A stretch of 64,000 nt of DNA from Microbacterium gorillae (GTDB taxonomy: Bacteria; Actinomycetota; Actinomycetes; Actinomycetales; Microbacteriaceae), in NCBI RefSeq assembly GCF_000826185.2, contig NZ_LN648874.1, forward strand, positions 372,001 to 436,000. Reading direction: 5' to 3'. Shown piece after piece: positions 16,988-26,684 of the stretch (within the stretch, counting starts at the first letter, position 1; the number at the start of each line of letters is the position of its first letter). The position numbers and the translations under genes are program-made. The notes under the pieces are model-generated. The model saw only the letters and a list, made by a program, of their open reading frames with translations. It had not been told where the DNA came from and made no database searches.

Positions 16988-19117
16988 TCAGCCGGCGGCG
17001 AGGAGCCAGATGGTGCCGAGGGCCGGGAGAGTGATCGTGGCCAAGCCGTCATCGGCGGCGACGACCTCGCCCAGGTTGCCGACGCCGTGGCCGCCGAACT
17101 CCGTGGCGTCCGAGTTGAGCACCTCGTGCCACACGCCACCGGCGGGGAGTCGGATCGGCAGGTTCGCGATCTCCGCACCGGAGAAGTTCGTCAACGACAC
17201 CAGGCAGCTGTCATCGTCCGCGGTGCGGGCGAATGCGACGACGTTCGGGTTGTGCGACGGCTCGCCCAGGCGCAGGAACGCGGCACCGTCGTGGTCTCGC
17301 TGCCACAGCGCCGGCGTGCGCGTGTAGACCGCGTTGAGCGCGCCGACGAAGTCCTGCAGGGCGCGGTGGCTGGGCTGGTCCAGGATCCACCAGTCCAGGC
17401 CGCGGCCCTCACTCCACTCGGAGAGCTGACCGAACTCCTGGCCCATGAACAGCAGCTGCTTGCCGGGGTGCGCCCACATGTAGCCGAGGTAGCCGCGGGC
17501 ACCGGCGATCTTCGTGGCGTGATCGCCGGGCATCCGGGACAGCAGAGTGCCCTTGCCGTGCACGACCTCATCGTGACTGATCGGCAGGACGTACTGCTCG
17601 CTGAACGCATACGCGAAGGAGAAGGTGATCTCACCGTTGTGGTGGGAGCGGTAGAGCGGATCGCGCTGGACGTACTGCAGCGAGTCGTTCATCCAGCCCA
17701 TGTTCCACTTGAAGCCGAAACCCAGGCCCCCCGCATCGGTCGGTGCGGTCACGCCGGGGTAGCTGGTGGACTCCTCGGCGATCATCGCGACGCCGGGGTG
17801 ACGGCGGTACGCCGTGGCGTTGGTCTCCTGCAGGAATCGGATGGCCTCGAGATTCTCCCGACCACCGTGGATGTTCGGTTCCCACTCGCCGTCCTGGCGC
17901 GAGTAGTCCAGGTACAGCATCGAGGCGACCGCGTCCACGCGCAGTCCGTCCACGTGGAACTCCTCGAACCAGTAGAGCGCGTTCGCGACGAGGAAGTTGC
18001 GGACCTCGTTGCGGCCGTAGTCGAAGATGTACGTGCCCCAGTCCTTGTGCTCGCCGCGCCGCGGATCCGGATGCTCGTACAGCGGCTGGCCGTCGAATCG
18101 CGCCAGAGCGAAGGCGTCCTTGGGGAAGTGTCCCGGCACCCAGTCCATGATCACGCCGATGCCGGACCCGTGCAGGCGATCGATGAGGTACCGCAGGTCG
18201 TCCGGGCTGCCGAAGCGGCTGGTGGGCGCGTAGTAGCCCGACACCTGGTAGCCCCAGGAACCGCCGAACGGGTGCTCGGCGAGTGGCATGAACTCCACGT
18301 GCGTGAACCCGAGGGTGGTGACGTGCTCGATGAGCTGGTCTGCGGCATCACGGTAGGTCAGACCCGGACGCCAGGAACCCAGGTGCAGTTCGTAGATGGA
18401 CATCGGATGCGCGGACGGCTCAGTGCGGGCGCGGTGCGCGATCCAGTCGCCGTCGTTCCAGGTGTACTCGGAGCGGGTGACCACCGAGGCGGTCGCCGGA
18501 GGCACTTCGGCGCGCTGGGCCATCGGGTCCGCCTTGAGGATCCACTCGCCGCGACGCGTACGGATCTCATACTTGTAGACGGTGCCGACGGCCATGGCCG
18601 GGACGAACAGTTCCCAGACGCCACTGGCGCCGAGCGAGCGCATGGCGTGGCCGCGCCCGTCCCAGTCGTTGAAGCCGCCCACGACACGGACACCGGTCGC
18701 GTCCGGAGCCCAGACCGCGAACGCGACGCCCTCGATGCCCTGGTGACGGATCGGGCGTGCGCCGAGCGCGTGCCACAGCTGCTCGTGCCGGCCCTCCGCG
18801 ATCAGGTGCAGGTCCAGCTCGCCGAGCGTCGGGGTGAACCGGTACGGGTCATCGGCGATGTCGTGCACGCCACCGGCGTACTCCGCTTCGATCGTGTAGT
18901 CGGACACGGTGCCCGGAACGCGCGCCGCCCAGACGCCGTCGGCGACGTGCGTCAGCGGCACGGGACCGGTGTCGGTGATCGCGGTGACCGAAACGGCCAG
19001 CGGTCGCCGCACGCGGATGACGCTGCCGTCCCCGTCCGGATGGACGCCGAGCACGTCGTGGGGGGAATGGTGGCCGCCCTCGGCGATGGCGGTGATCAGT
19101 TCGGGTGCGATGTCCAT
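16988..19117 (-). CDS. glgB: 1,4-alpha-glucan branching enzyme GlgB
   Basis: Introduces alpha-1,6 branches into alpha-1,4 glucan. 709 residues: an N-terminal CBM48-type beta domain (including HSPHDVLGVHPDGDGSVIRV), a GH13 barrel and a C-terminal all-beta domain. The nucleophile is D395 (GLRVDAVASML) and the acid/base E448 (IAEEST); the PISHDEVVHGKGTLL region is also typical. The start at 19117 is one base from the glgE stop; an upstream extension in this frame runs inside glgE and is rejected. With GlgE it can build branched glycogen from maltose-1-phosphate. Confidence 0.97.
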   Translation of the reverse strand: MDIAPELITAIAEGGHHSPHDVLGVHPDGDGSVIRVRRPLAVSVTAITDTGPVPLTHVADGVWAARVPGTVSDYTIEAEYAGGVHDIADDPYRFTPTLGELDLHLIAEGRHEQLWHALGARPIRHQGIEGVAFAVWAPDATGVRVVGGFNDWDGRGHAMRSLGASGVWELFVPAMAVGTVYKYEIRTRRGEWILKADPMAQRAEVPPATASVVTRSEYTWNDGDWIAHRARTEPSAHPMSIYELHLGSWRPGLTYRDAADQLIEHVTTLGFTHVEFMPLAEHPFGGSWGYQVSGYYAPTSRFGSPDDLRYLIDRLHGSGIGVIMDWVPGHFPKDAFALARFDGQPLYEHPDPRRGEHKDWGTYIFDYGRNEVRNFLVANALYWFEEFHVDGLRVDAVASMLYLDYSRQDGEWEPNIHGGRENLEAIRFLQETNATAYRRHPGVAMIAEESTSYPGVTAPTDAGGLGFGFKWNMGWMNDSLQYVQRDPLYRSHHNGEITFSFAYAFSEQYVLPISHDEVVHGKGTLLSRMPGDHATKIAGARGYLGYMWAHPGKQLLFMGQEFGQLSEWSEGRGLDWWILDQPSHRALQDFVGALNAVYTRTPALWQRDHDGAAFLRLGEPSHNPNVVAFARTADDDSCLVSLTNFSGAEIANLPIRLPAGGVWHEVLNSDATEFGGHGVGNLGEVVAADDGLATITLPALGTIWLLAAG

Positions 19118-19118
19118 G

Positions 19119-21200
19119 TCAGGCCTCCCGACGCACGTGCAGGATGTGGGCGGGCTGGGTGAAGGCGTCCAGTCGCACGTAGACGTGATCGGTCCACGTC
19201 CACTCCGCTCCGGTGAGCAGATCCGTGACCGTGAAGGCATCGCCGCGGGGGATGCCGAAGACCGTCGTGTCCAGGTGCACGGTCGTCTCGCGAACGGAGT
19301 GCGGATCGACGTTCACCACGACGATGATCGTGTCGGCGGCGCCGGTCGCGGTCAGCGCGCCGTCCAGGTGCTTGCTGAACACGAGGATGGCGTCATCATC
19401 GCTGGTGTGCAGCTCCAGGTCGCGCAGCTGACGCAGCGACGGGTGGGCGGCGCGGATCTCGTTCAGCCGCGTCAGCAGGGGCGCGAGGCTGTCGCCGCTG
19501 CGTTCGGCGGCGGCGAAGTCGCGCAGCTTGTACTCGTACTTCTCGTTGTCGATGTTCTCCTCGGCCCCCGGACGGGCGACCGATTCGAACAGCTCGAAAC
19601 CGGCGTACACGCCGTAGAGCGGGGCCGCGGAGGCGGCGATGACCGCGCGCGTCGCGAACGCCGCTCGCCCGCCGAACTGCAGGTACTCCGTGAGGATGTC
19701 CGGCGTGTTCACGAACAGGTTCGGGCGGAGGAAGTCCGCCGTGTCGTGACTGATCGAGTCCAGGAACTCCTCGAGCTCGGCTTTCGTGTTGCGCCAGGTG
19801 AAGTACGAGTAGCTCTGCTGGAATCCGGCGGCGGCGAGAGCCTGCATCATCGCCGGACGCGTGAACGCCTCGGCCAGGAACAACACGTCGGGGTGCTCGG
19901 CGTTGACGGTGCGGATCAGCCACTCCCAGAACTGCAGCGGCTTGGTGTGCGGGTTGTCGACGCGGAAGATCCGGACTCCCTGCGCGATCCAGTGCCGGAC
20001 GATGCGCAGCACCTCGGCGCGGATGCCCGAGGGGTCGAGGTCGAAGTTCACCGGATAGATGTCCTGGTACTTCTTCGGCGGGTTCTCGGCGTACGCGATC
20101 GTGCCATCCGGGAGCGTGGTGAACCACTCCGGATGCGCGGCCACCCACGGGTGGTCCGGTGCGGCCTGCAGGGCCAGATCGAGGGCGATCTCGAGTCCCT
20201 CGTCGTGTGCGCGGTCCACGAACGTGCGGAAGTCCGCGAGCGTACCGAGATCCGGGTGGACGGTGTCATGGCCGCCGGCCGCGCCGCCGATGGCCCACGG
20301 CGATCCGGGGTCGCCCGGACCCGGGGTGAGGGTGTTGTTCGGACCCTTGCGGTTGACCTCGCCGATCGGGTGGATGGGCGGCAGGTACAGCACGTCGAAC
20401 CCCATGGCGGCGACGCCCGGCAGCCGCTCGGCGGCGGTGCGGAAGGTGCCGGACCGGATGCTGCCGTCGGGCAGGCGGACGGCGCCCTCGGAGCGGGGGA
20501 AGAACTCGTACCAGGCACCCACACCGGCGCGTTCGCGCTCGACGAGGAGCTCACGGCTCTCGCCGATCGAGACGAGGGACATCAGCGGTCGCGCACGGAA
20601 GAACGCGGCGAGGTCCGGATCGAGAACCACAGCGAGCGCCTGCTCCGGGGTGGTCGTCTTCGCGCGCAATGCGCGCGCGGCGGCGGTCAGACGCGTGCGG
20701 TCGGTGCTCGGCAGCTTCGGCTCAACCTTCGCCCGCTCGAACAGCAGGGCGCCCTGCTCCCGCATCACCGCGACATCGACGCCGGCCGGGATCTTCAACG
20801 ATGCGGCATGGCGCCACGTCGCGTAATCGTCGCCGAACGCCTCGAACCGGAACCGCCAGGTGCCGCGCGCGAGCGGGGCGACCAGAACGTCCCAGTGATC
20901 CAGACCGTCACCGGTGGACTCCAGCCGGTGCAGCGACTCACCGCCGGCCGGATCGGTCAACCGGACCTGGACCCCGATGAGATCGTGCCCCTCGCGGAAC
21001 ACGGTGGCGCGGAAGGGGACCGCCTCGCCCGCGAACGCCTTCGGCGCGAAGCCGCCGGGAGCGCTCGGTCCGGTCTCGGTGAGGGGAATCCGGGGCGTGA
21101 GCGTATCGGCGTTCGCCTGCCAGGCCGTGACCGGCCGAAGCGGAATCGGGCGGACGCTGCGCCAGGTGTCGGGTCGGGTGCGGGTCTTGGAGGCTGCCAC
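19119..21200 (-). CDS. glgE: alpha-1,4-glucan:maltose-1-phosphate maltosyltransferase GlgE
   Basis: Extends alpha-glucan with maltosyl units from maltose-1-phosphate (GH13 subfamily 3). 693 residues, with the GlgE-specific N-terminal domain (about 20-190) before the barrel. The nucleophile is D415 (IFRVDNPHTK) and the acid/base E444 (LAEAF); their spacing of 29 equals that in characterised GlgE. Other motifs are FDVLYLPPIHPIG and PGSPWAIGG. GTG start; TAGGTT lies six bases upstream, so the transcript is probably leaderless. The enzymes that make maltose-1-phosphate (TreS/Pep2 or GlgM) are not in the window. Confidence 0.96.
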   Translation of the reverse strand: MAASKTRTRPDTWRSVRPIPLRPVTAWQANADTLTPRIPLTETGPSAPGGFAPKAFAGEAVPFRATVFREGHDLIGVQVRLTDPAGGESLHRLESTGDGLDHWDVLVAPLARGTWRFRFEAFGDDYATWRHAASLKIPAGVDVAVMREQGALLFERAKVEPKLPSTDRTRLTAAARALRAKTTTPEQALAVVLDPDLAAFFRARPLMSLVSIGESRELLVERERAGVGAWYEFFPRSEGAVRLPDGSIRSGTFRTAAERLPGVAAMGFDVLYLPPIHPIGEVNRKGPNNTLTPGPGDPGSPWAIGGAAGGHDTVHPDLGTLADFRTFVDRAHDEGLEIALDLALQAAPDHPWVAAHPEWFTTLPDGTIAYAENPPKKYQDIYPVNFDLDPSGIRAEVLRIVRHWIAQGVRIFRVDNPHTKPLQFWEWLIRTVNAEHPDVLFLAEAFTRPAMMQALAAAGFQQSYSYFTWRNTKAELEEFLDSISHDTADFLRPNLFVNTPDILTEYLQFGGRAAFATRAVIAASAAPLYGVYAGFELFESVARPGAEENIDNEKYEYKLRDFAAAERSGDSLAPLLTRLNEIRAAHPSLRQLRDLELHTSDDDAILVFSKHLDGALTATGAADTIIVVVNVDPHSVRETTVHLDTTVFGIPRGDAFTVTDLLTGAEWTWTDHVYVRLDAFTQPAHILHVRREA

Positions 21201-21206
21201 CCTTTG

Positions 21207-21212
21207 AACCTA
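21207..21212 (-). promoter_or_regulatory. -10 box of glgE-glgB, six bases before the GTG
   Basis: On the minus strand TAGGTT, then six bases (CAAAGG), then GTG at 21200. It allows glgE-glgB to be transcribed apart from glgX. Confidence 0.5.
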
Positions 21213-21252
21213 TCGCCCCCCGGGCGCTCCGCCTACGTCCGCCGAGCCCCGA

Positions 21253-23385
21253 TCACTCCGCGTCGACCGTCGCGTCGTCGACGGCGGTGTCGGTGGCGGC
21301 TTCGTCGTTCGAATCGACCCCGAACAGGTGCATCGCAGTGCCGTCCAGCATGACCGCGTCACCGGGTGCGAACGTGGCACGCTCCGTCGCCGGTGCCTCC
21401 TCCTCGCTGCACCACAGCGACCGGTACGCGACGATGCCGGGAACCGTGGGCAGGCGCACCTCGGCCGGACGCTCGTTGCCGTGGATCATCAGCAGGATGC
21501 GGTTGCGCGAGTCATCGGTCGGAGTCGCCGCGGCGAAGTACTGCAGCGTGCGGTGCGAGGCGTCCTGCCACCGTTCACCGGACATGGTCTCGCCGTTCTC
21601 GTCGAACCACTCCATCTCGCTCGAGCCCGGGACGTGCTCTCCGAGCACCGCGAACCGTGCCGGACGCAGGGCGGGGTTCTCGCGTCGGATGCGCAACAGC
21701 TCCCGGACGTGCGCGTGCAGGTCCTCCTGCCACTGCTCGTGCTGCCAGGACAACCAGGTCATCGGGGAGTCCTGGCAGTAGGCGTTGTTGTTGCCGTGCT
21801 GGGTGCGACCGGACTCGTCACCCGCGGTGATCATCGGTGTGCCGGCGGAAAGCAGCAGCGTGCCGAACAGGTTGCGCATCGCCTTGCGGCGAGTGGCGCG
21901 GATCACCGGGTCGTCGGTGAGTCCCTCCGCGCCGTGGTTGAACGAGCGGTTCGTGTCGGCGCCGTCGCGGTTGTGCTCACCGTTGGCGAGGTTGTGCTTG
22001 GTGCCGTAGGAGACCAGGTCCCGCAGGGTGAAGCCGTCATGCGCGGTGACGAAGTTGACGCTCGCCAGCGGACCGCGCTCATTGCTGAAGGTGTTCGACG
22101 ATCCCGCCAGCCGGGTGGCGAACCCCCCGATGCCGGTGGGCGCGATACCGGCGCGGCGCGCGTAGTCGATGTCGCTGAGCCAGAAGTTCCGGACGCGGTC
22201 GCGGTAGCGATCGTTCCACTCCTGCCATCCCTCACCGAAGTTGCCGGTCTGCCAGCCGCCCATGCCGACATCCCACGGTTCGGCGATGATCTTGACGTCC
22301 GACAGCAGCGGATCCGTGCGAATCGCCTGCAGCAGCGGGTGCTCGGGGGTGAAGGTGTGCGTGCCGTCGCGGCCGAGGGCGACGGCCAGATCGAAGCGGA
22401 ATCCGTCGATCTGGACCTCCTGGGCCCAGTACCGCAGGGAGTCGAGCACGAGGCGTGCGGTGGCGTCCTGCGATGTGTCCAGCGTGTTGCCGCACCCGGT
22501 CGTGTCGATGTAGGTGCCGTCCGGCTGCTGGCGGTAGTACGTGGGGTCGTCCAGGCCTCGGAGGCTGGACAGGGGGCCGCCCGGTCCCTCCTCGGAGGTG
22601 TGGTTGTAGACGACATCGAGGATGACCTCGATGCCGGCCTGGTGCAGGAGCTTGACCATGCCCTTGAACTCGCGGAGCACGGCACTCGCGCCGCCGCGGC
22701 GGGCATCGGCGGAGGCGTAGGGGGAGTGCGGGCTGAAGAAGTTGAGGGTGTTGTAGCCCCAGTAGTTCGACAGCCCGAGGTTCAGCAGTCGGGGTTCGGA
22801 CACGAACGCGTGCACCGGCAGGAGTTCGACCGCGGTGACGCCGAGGTCCTGCAGGTACTCGATCATCGCGGGGTGCGCGAGGCCGGCGAACGTGCCGTGC
22901 AGCGCGGGTGGCACGTCCGGGTGCCGCTTGGTCATGCCCTTGAGGTGGCCCTCGTAGATGACGGTCTGATCCAGAGGGATGTTGGGCTTGCGGATCTCGC
23001 CCCAGTCGAACGCGTCGTCCACCACGACCGAACGGAAGTCCTCATACCCGTGGCCCTGCAGCACGCCGCGCGCGTACGGGTCCAGGAGGTGGCGCTTCGG
23101 GTCGAACCGGCTGCCCTCGGGTCCGCTCGCGTGCAGGACGTACGCACTGCCGATGTGCAGTGCGGGTGTGGTGGCACTCCACACGTCGCCGTCGCGGGTG
23201 AGCGGGATGGTCTCGATGACCCAGTCGACGTCGTCGTCGCTGAAGACGAGGAGATCGATGGACTGAGCGGTCCGTGAGTAGACACGGATCGTCGCGCCGT
23301 CCGGCCCCAGTCGCACGCCGAGATCGTCCAGGGCGGGAGAGAGGAATCCGGGCAGCGACGCGGTCATCGGGGCAGGGCTGTCCAT
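21253..23385 (-). CDS. glgX: glycogen debranching enzyme GlgX (isoamylase type)
   Basis: Hydrolyses alpha-1,6 branches of glycogen (GH13 subfamily 11). 710 residues: an N-terminal CBM48 domain (LGVRLGPDGATIRVYSRTA), a barrel with the nucleophile in IDGFRFDLAVALGRDG and the acid in KIIAEPWDVG, and VTAHDGFTLRDLVSYGTKHN. It is the first gene of a minus-strand glgX-glgE-glgB run, 52 bp before glgE. The start at 23385 has no ribosome-binding site but TAATCT lies six bases before it. Synthesis and degradation enzymes side by side suggest turnover of a storage glucan. Confidence 0.95.
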   Translation of the reverse strand: MDSPAPMTASLPGFLSPALDDLGVRLGPDGATIRVYSRTAQSIDLLVFSDDDVDWVIETIPLTRDGDVWSATTPALHIGSAYVLHASGPEGSRFDPKRHLLDPYARGVLQGHGYEDFRSVVVDDAFDWGEIRKPNIPLDQTVIYEGHLKGMTKRHPDVPPALHGTFAGLAHPAMIEYLQDLGVTAVELLPVHAFVSEPRLLNLGLSNYWGYNTLNFFSPHSPYASADARRGGASAVLREFKGMVKLLHQAGIEVILDVVYNHTSEEGPGGPLSSLRGLDDPTYYRQQPDGTYIDTTGCGNTLDTSQDATARLVLDSLRYWAQEVQIDGFRFDLAVALGRDGTHTFTPEHPLLQAIRTDPLLSDVKIIAEPWDVGMGGWQTGNFGEGWQEWNDRYRDRVRNFWLSDIDYARRAGIAPTGIGGFATRLAGSSNTFSNERGPLASVNFVTAHDGFTLRDLVSYGTKHNLANGEHNRDGADTNRSFNHGAEGLTDDPVIRATRRKAMRNLFGTLLLSAGTPMITAGDESGRTQHGNNNAYCQDSPMTWLSWQHEQWQEDLHAHVRELLRIRRENPALRPARFAVLGEHVPGSSEMEWFDENGETMSGERWQDASHRTLQYFAAATPTDDSRNRILLMIHGNERPAEVRLPTVPGIVAYRSLWCSEEEAPATERATFAPGDAVMLDGTAMHLFGVDSNDEAATDTAVDDATVDAE

Positions 23386-23391
23386 GACACC

Positions 23392-23397
23392 AGATTA
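23392..23397 (-). promoter_or_regulatory. -10 box of glgX, six bases before the ATG
   Basis: On the minus strand TAATCT, six bases (GGTGTC), then ATG at 23385: leaderless geometry. Confidence 0.5.
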
Positions 23398-23464
23398 CGA
23401 CTCGCAGCGCGGCGTTGACTCCGACGCGCGTCGTGGCGTGGCGTGGGAGAGTGGAGGGGTGACC

Positions 23465-24622
23465 GTGTACCTCGACCATGCCGCCGCGACACCGCTGCGT
23501 CCCGAGGCGCGGGACGCCTGGCTGGTGGCCACGGAGACGCTCGGCAATCCCTCCTCGATCCACGGTGCCGGACAGGCTGCGCGACGGCTGCTGGAGGACG
23601 CGCGCGAACGCCTCGCGGCCGTGATCGACTGCGATCCGATCGAGGTGGTGCTGACCTCCGGGGGGACGGAGGCGATCAACCTCGCGCTCAAGGGGTCCTG
23701 GTGGGCACGGCCCTCCGGACGGAATGTGATCGTACTGCCGGACGGGGAGCACCACGCGACCATGGACGCGGTGGAGTGGCTCCGGTCCGCGGAGGGGGCC
23801 GCCGTTCGCGCGGTTCCCCTGACGCCGACCGGAGAGATCACACCGAACGCGTTCGCCGCGGCGCTCGGTCCGGACGTGGTGCTCGCGACCGCCCTGGCCG
23901 CGAACAATGAGGTCGGCACCGTCAACGACGTCGCCGCGCTGGCGGCCGCCGCCGTCTCCGCCGACGTCCCGCTGCACGTTGACGCGGTCGCCGCGTTCGG
24001 GCATGAGCCGGTGTCGTTCGCCTCGCTGCGGGGCGTCGGCGGAACCGGGCTCGTGGCGATGAGCCTGTCCGCGCACAAGATCGGCGGTCCCGTGTCCGCC
24101 GGTGCGCTCATCGTGTCCCGGACCGCGCGGATGTCGGCGCTCCTGCACGGCGGCGCCGCGCAGCGCGATCTGCGCGCCGGGACCCAGGACGTACCGGCCG
24201 CATCGGCGTTCGCGGCCGCCGCCGAGGCGACCGCGCGCGATCGTGCTGCGGAGGAAGTCCGGGTCCGCGGGCTCCGCGACCGGCTGGTGGCCGGCCTCCG
24301 GTCGGCGGTTCCGGAGTCCCGGCTGCTCGGCGACCCCGATCGCCGACTGTCCGGAAACGTGCACGCGCTGTTCCCGAACGCGCCGGGGGAGTCGCTGCTG
24401 TACCTCCTCGATCACGCCGGGATCGCGGTGTCCACCGGCTCCGCGTGCACGGCGGGCATCGCGGAGGCGTCGCACGTCGTCCGCGCGATGGGATTCAGCG
24501 AGTCCGAGGCGCGCAGCGTGCTGCGGTTCTCGCTGGGTCGCACGTCCACCGCGGCGGACGTGGACGCGCTGCTCGCCGCCGTCGGCGACGCGTACGGCCG
24601 CGCCTCAGCACGGCGCTCGTAG
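23465..24622 (+). CDS. cysteine desulfurase (NifS/IscS-like)
   Basis: PLP enzyme that takes sulfur from cysteine as an enzyme persulfide for Fe-S clusters and tRNA thiolation. 385 residues. The N-terminus YLDHAAATPLRPEA, the PLP-lysine region SAHKIGGPVSAGAL and the mobile sulfur-carrier loop TGSACTAGIAEASH are diagnostic. GTG 23465 is preferred because GGAGGGG (23453-23459) lies five bases upstream; GTG 23459 is an alternative with poor spacing. Its neighbour mnmA, ten bases downstream, uses persulfide sulfur, so this enzyme is the likely donor. Confidence 0.93.
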   Translation: MYLDHAAATPLRPEARDAWLVATETLGNPSSIHGAGQAARRLLEDARERLAAVIDCDPIEVVLTSGGTEAINLALKGSWWARPSGRNVIVLPDGEHHATMDAVEWLRSAEGAAVRAVPLTPTGEITPNAFAAALGPDVVLATALAANNEVGTVNDVAALAAAAVSADVPLHVDAVAAFGHEPVSFASLRGVGGTGLVAMSLSAHKIGGPVSAGALIVSRTARMSALLHGGAAQRDLRAGTQDVPAASAFAAAAEATARDRAAEEVRVRGLRDRLVAGLRSAVPESRLLGDPDRRLSGNVHALFPNAPGESLLYLLDHAGIAVSTGSACTAGIAEASHVVRAMGFSESEARSVLRFSLGRTSTAADVDALLAAVGDAYGRASARRS

Positions 24623-24625
24623 ACT
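24620..24625 (+). promoter_or_regulatory. -10 box of mnmA overlapping the desulfurase stop
   Basis: TAGACT, whose TAG is the stop codon of the cysteine desulfurase gene, followed by six bases and the ATG of mnmA. It would give mnmA a leaderless transcript of its own; no -35 is evident. Confidence 0.5.
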
Positions 24626-24631
24626 GGAACG

Positions 24632-25729
24632 ATGCGAATTCTGGCAGCGATGAGCGGCGGCGTCGACTCGGCGGTCGCCGCGGCGCGCGCCGTCGACGCC
24701 GGACACGAGGTCGTCGGCGTGCACCTGGCGCTCTCCCGTGCCGGCGGCACGCTGCGGACCGGCAGCCGCGGGTGCTGCACGATCGAGGACGCGATGGACG
24801 CCCGCCGCGTCTCCGACAAGCTCGGCATCCCGTTCTATGTCTGGGACTTCTCGGAGCGGTTCCGGGACGACGTGATCGACGACTTCATCAGCGAATACCG
24901 CGCGGGGCGCACGCCGAACCCGTGCATGCGCTGCAACGAGAAGATCAAGTTCGCGGCGCTCCTGGAGCGCGCGATGGAGCTCGGCTTCGACGCGGTCTGC
25001 ACCGGTCATTACGCCGCGCTCGTCGACGGCCCCGACGGGCTCGAATTGCATCGCGCCGCGGACGACGCGAAGGACCAGTCCTACGTCCTCGGCGTGCTGA
25101 CCGCCGAGCAGCTGGCGCACACGTACTTCCCGCTCGGCACGACGCCGTCCAAGGCGGTGGTCCGGGCTGAGGCCGCTGAGCGCGGTCTGCTCGTGGCGTC
25201 CAAGCCGGACAGTCATGACATCTGCTTCATCCCGGACGGCGACACGAAGGGCTGGCTCGCCGAGAAGGTCGGCACCGCGACCGGGGACATCGTGGACCGC
25301 TCGGGCGCCGTGGTCGGCTCGCACGAGGGCGCGCACGCGTACACCGTGGGCCAGCGCCGCGGTCTGCATCTCGGGGTCCCGGCTCCGGACGGCAAGCCGC
25401 GCTTCGTACTCGAGGTCCGTCCGGTGACGAACACCGTCGTGGTGGGGCCGAAGGACGCCCTCGCGATCGCGGAGATCTCGGGTTCCCGCTTGTCCTGGGC
25501 CGGCGCCGCGCCGCGCTCCGAGTCCTTCGCCTGCGACGTGCAGATCCGCGCCCACGCCGACCCGGTTCCCGCGCATGCGGTGCACTCGGACGCGGGCCTG
25601 CGTGTCACGCCCGCCACGCCGCTGGACGGCGTTGCACCGGGCCAGACCGCCGTGCTCTACGACGGCACCCGCGTCATCGGCCAGTTCACGATCGATACGA
25701 CCGTCTCCGCCGTCCCCGTCGACGCCTGA
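24632..25729 (+). CDS. mnmA: tRNA-specific 2-thiouridylase MnmA
   Basis: Adds sulfur to U34 of the Lys, Glu and Gln tRNAs. 365 residues. The PP-loop ATP-binding motif is [12 protein letters not shown]. The catalytic cysteines are C101 ([12 protein letters not shown]) and C198 ([10 protein letters not shown]). The GHYA motif and the C-terminal beta-barrel domain ([13 protein letters not shown]) are also present. Sulfur probably arrives from the upstream desulfurase. Confidence 0.97.
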   Translation: MRILAAMSGGVDSAVAAARAVDAGHEVVGVHLALSRAGGTLRTGSRGCCTIEDAMDARRVSDKLGIPFYVWDFSERFRDDVIDDFISEYRAGRTPNPCMRCNEKIKFAALLERAMELGFDAVCTGHYAALVDGPDGLELHRAADDAKDQSYVLGVLTAEQLAHTYFPLGTTPSKAVVRAEAAERGLLVASKPDSHDICFIPDGDTKGWLAEKVGTATGDIVDRSGAVVGSHEGAHAYTVGQRRGLHLGVPAPDGKPRFVLEVRPVTNTVVVGPKDALAIAEISGSRLSWAGAAPRSESFACDVQIRAHADPVPAHAVHSDAGLRVTPATPLDGVAPGQTAVLYDGTRVIGQFTIDTTVSAVPVDA

Positions 25730-25749
25730 CCGGTCTCAGCTCGGACCGG
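25730..25749. terminator. weak hairpin between convergent genes
   Basis: CCGGTC (25730-25735) pairs with GACCGG (25744-25749), loop of eight. It lies between mnmA and the MarR gene; there is no T-run. Confidence 0.35.
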
Positions 25750-25776
25750 AGGTCGCGACGCCCCGCCCCGGCCAGC

Positions 25777-26199
25777 TCAATGACCGGGCGCCCGGCCCAC
25801 GCGGTCGAGGAGCTCGAGGAGGGTGGCACGCTCCGCGACGGTGAATCCCGCGAACACGCGGTCCTGGACCTCGGCCATCACGTCGCCGAGGCGCGACACC
25901 TCCTCGCGCCCGGCAGCGGTGAGGGTCACGAGCTGGCGGCGCCCGTGGCTGGGATCCTTCACCCGCGACACCGCTCCGCGTTCCTCAAGCGCGCGCACGG
26001 TGTGGGTGACATCTCTCGGGTCGAGGGCCGCAGCGGCACCCAGCTCCGTCTGGCTGAGTCCGTCCCTGTCCGCGAGCACGGACAGGCAACGGAACTGATA
26101 CCCGTTCGCACCACTCGCGCCCAGGTGCGCCTGCAGCATCTGGCGGGAGCGGACGGCGGCTGAGCTGAGCACCCAGGTGGGAAGATCCGTGAACTCCAT
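25777..26199 (-). CDS. MarR-family transcriptional regulator
   Basis: 140-residue winged-helix regulator, normally a dimeric repressor released by a small ligand. The helix-turn-helix and wing are seen in DGLSQTELGAAAALDPRDVTHTVRALEERGAVSRVKDPSHGRRQLVTLT. It is divergent from the gene at 26268, with two TTGGTG-type inverted repeats between them, so it probably represses itself and that unit. Confidence 0.9.
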   Translation of the reverse strand: MEFTDLPTWVLSSAAVRSRQMLQAHLGASGANGYQFRCLSVLADRDGLSQTELGAAAALDPRDVTHTVRALEERGAVSRVKDPSHGRRQLVTLTAAGREEVSRLGDVMAEVQDRVFAGFTVAERATLLELLDRVGRAPGH

Positions 26200-26218
26200 C
26201 GACGCCTCTTGTCCTATC

Positions 26219-26251
26219 TTGGTGACACCAATACAGTGATGGTCACACCAA
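26219..26251. promoter_or_regulatory. candidate MarR operators
   Basis: A perfect 13-bp palindrome TTGGTGACACCAA (26219-26231) and a second site GGTCACACCAA (26241-26251) share the TTGGTG half-site. CATTAT just after the second site could be the -10 of the rightward gene, so a bound regulator would block it. Confidence 0.6.
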
Positions 26252-26267
26252 CATTATCGGAGGAGCC

Positions 26268-26684
26268 ATGTCTGATTCCCGCCCGCTGCCCACGGTGATC
26301 GGTCCGACCGAGAACGCCCTGCGTGCGCTTCTCACACGCACGCTGTCGATGACGCCGATAGCCGGGTACACCGCGTGGGTGGTCCTGAACACCGCGGAAA
26401 AGGTGGGTCACGAATCCGAGCTGCGTGGGGCGGTCGAGTCTCAGCTCCACGCTGAGCCGGCGGTGATCGACCATGCGATCGCGGACTTGCGTGAGCGCGG
26501 GATGCTCGGCGCTGACGGTGAGGGGATCACCAGCACCGGGGCCGCCGTGCTCGAGAGTGCCCGTGCCGACGTCCGGGCGGTGACGCAGGGTCTCGTGGGC
26601 GACGTCACGGAGGCGGATCAGGAAGCCACGCGGCGCGCGCTCGACGCGATTCGGCGCCGAGCAGAACAGGGGCTGGCGCGATGA
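26268..26684 (+). CDS. unknown winged-helix-like protein
   Basis: 138 residues, mostly helical. The segment PAVIDHAIADLRERGMLGADGEGITSTGAAVL resembles the recognition helix and wing of a MarR/PadR-like fold, but no family is certain. The ATG follows GGAGGAG. The stop overlaps the ATG of the next gene (ATGA). It and its partner are probably the target of the divergent MarR regulator. Confidence 0.65.
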   Translation: MSDSRPLPTVIGPTENALRALLTRTLSMTPIAGYTAWVVLNTAEKVGHESELRGAVESQLHAEPAVIDHAIADLRERGMLGADGEGITSTGAAVLESARADVRAVTQGLVGDVTEADQEATRRALDAIRRRAEQGLAR

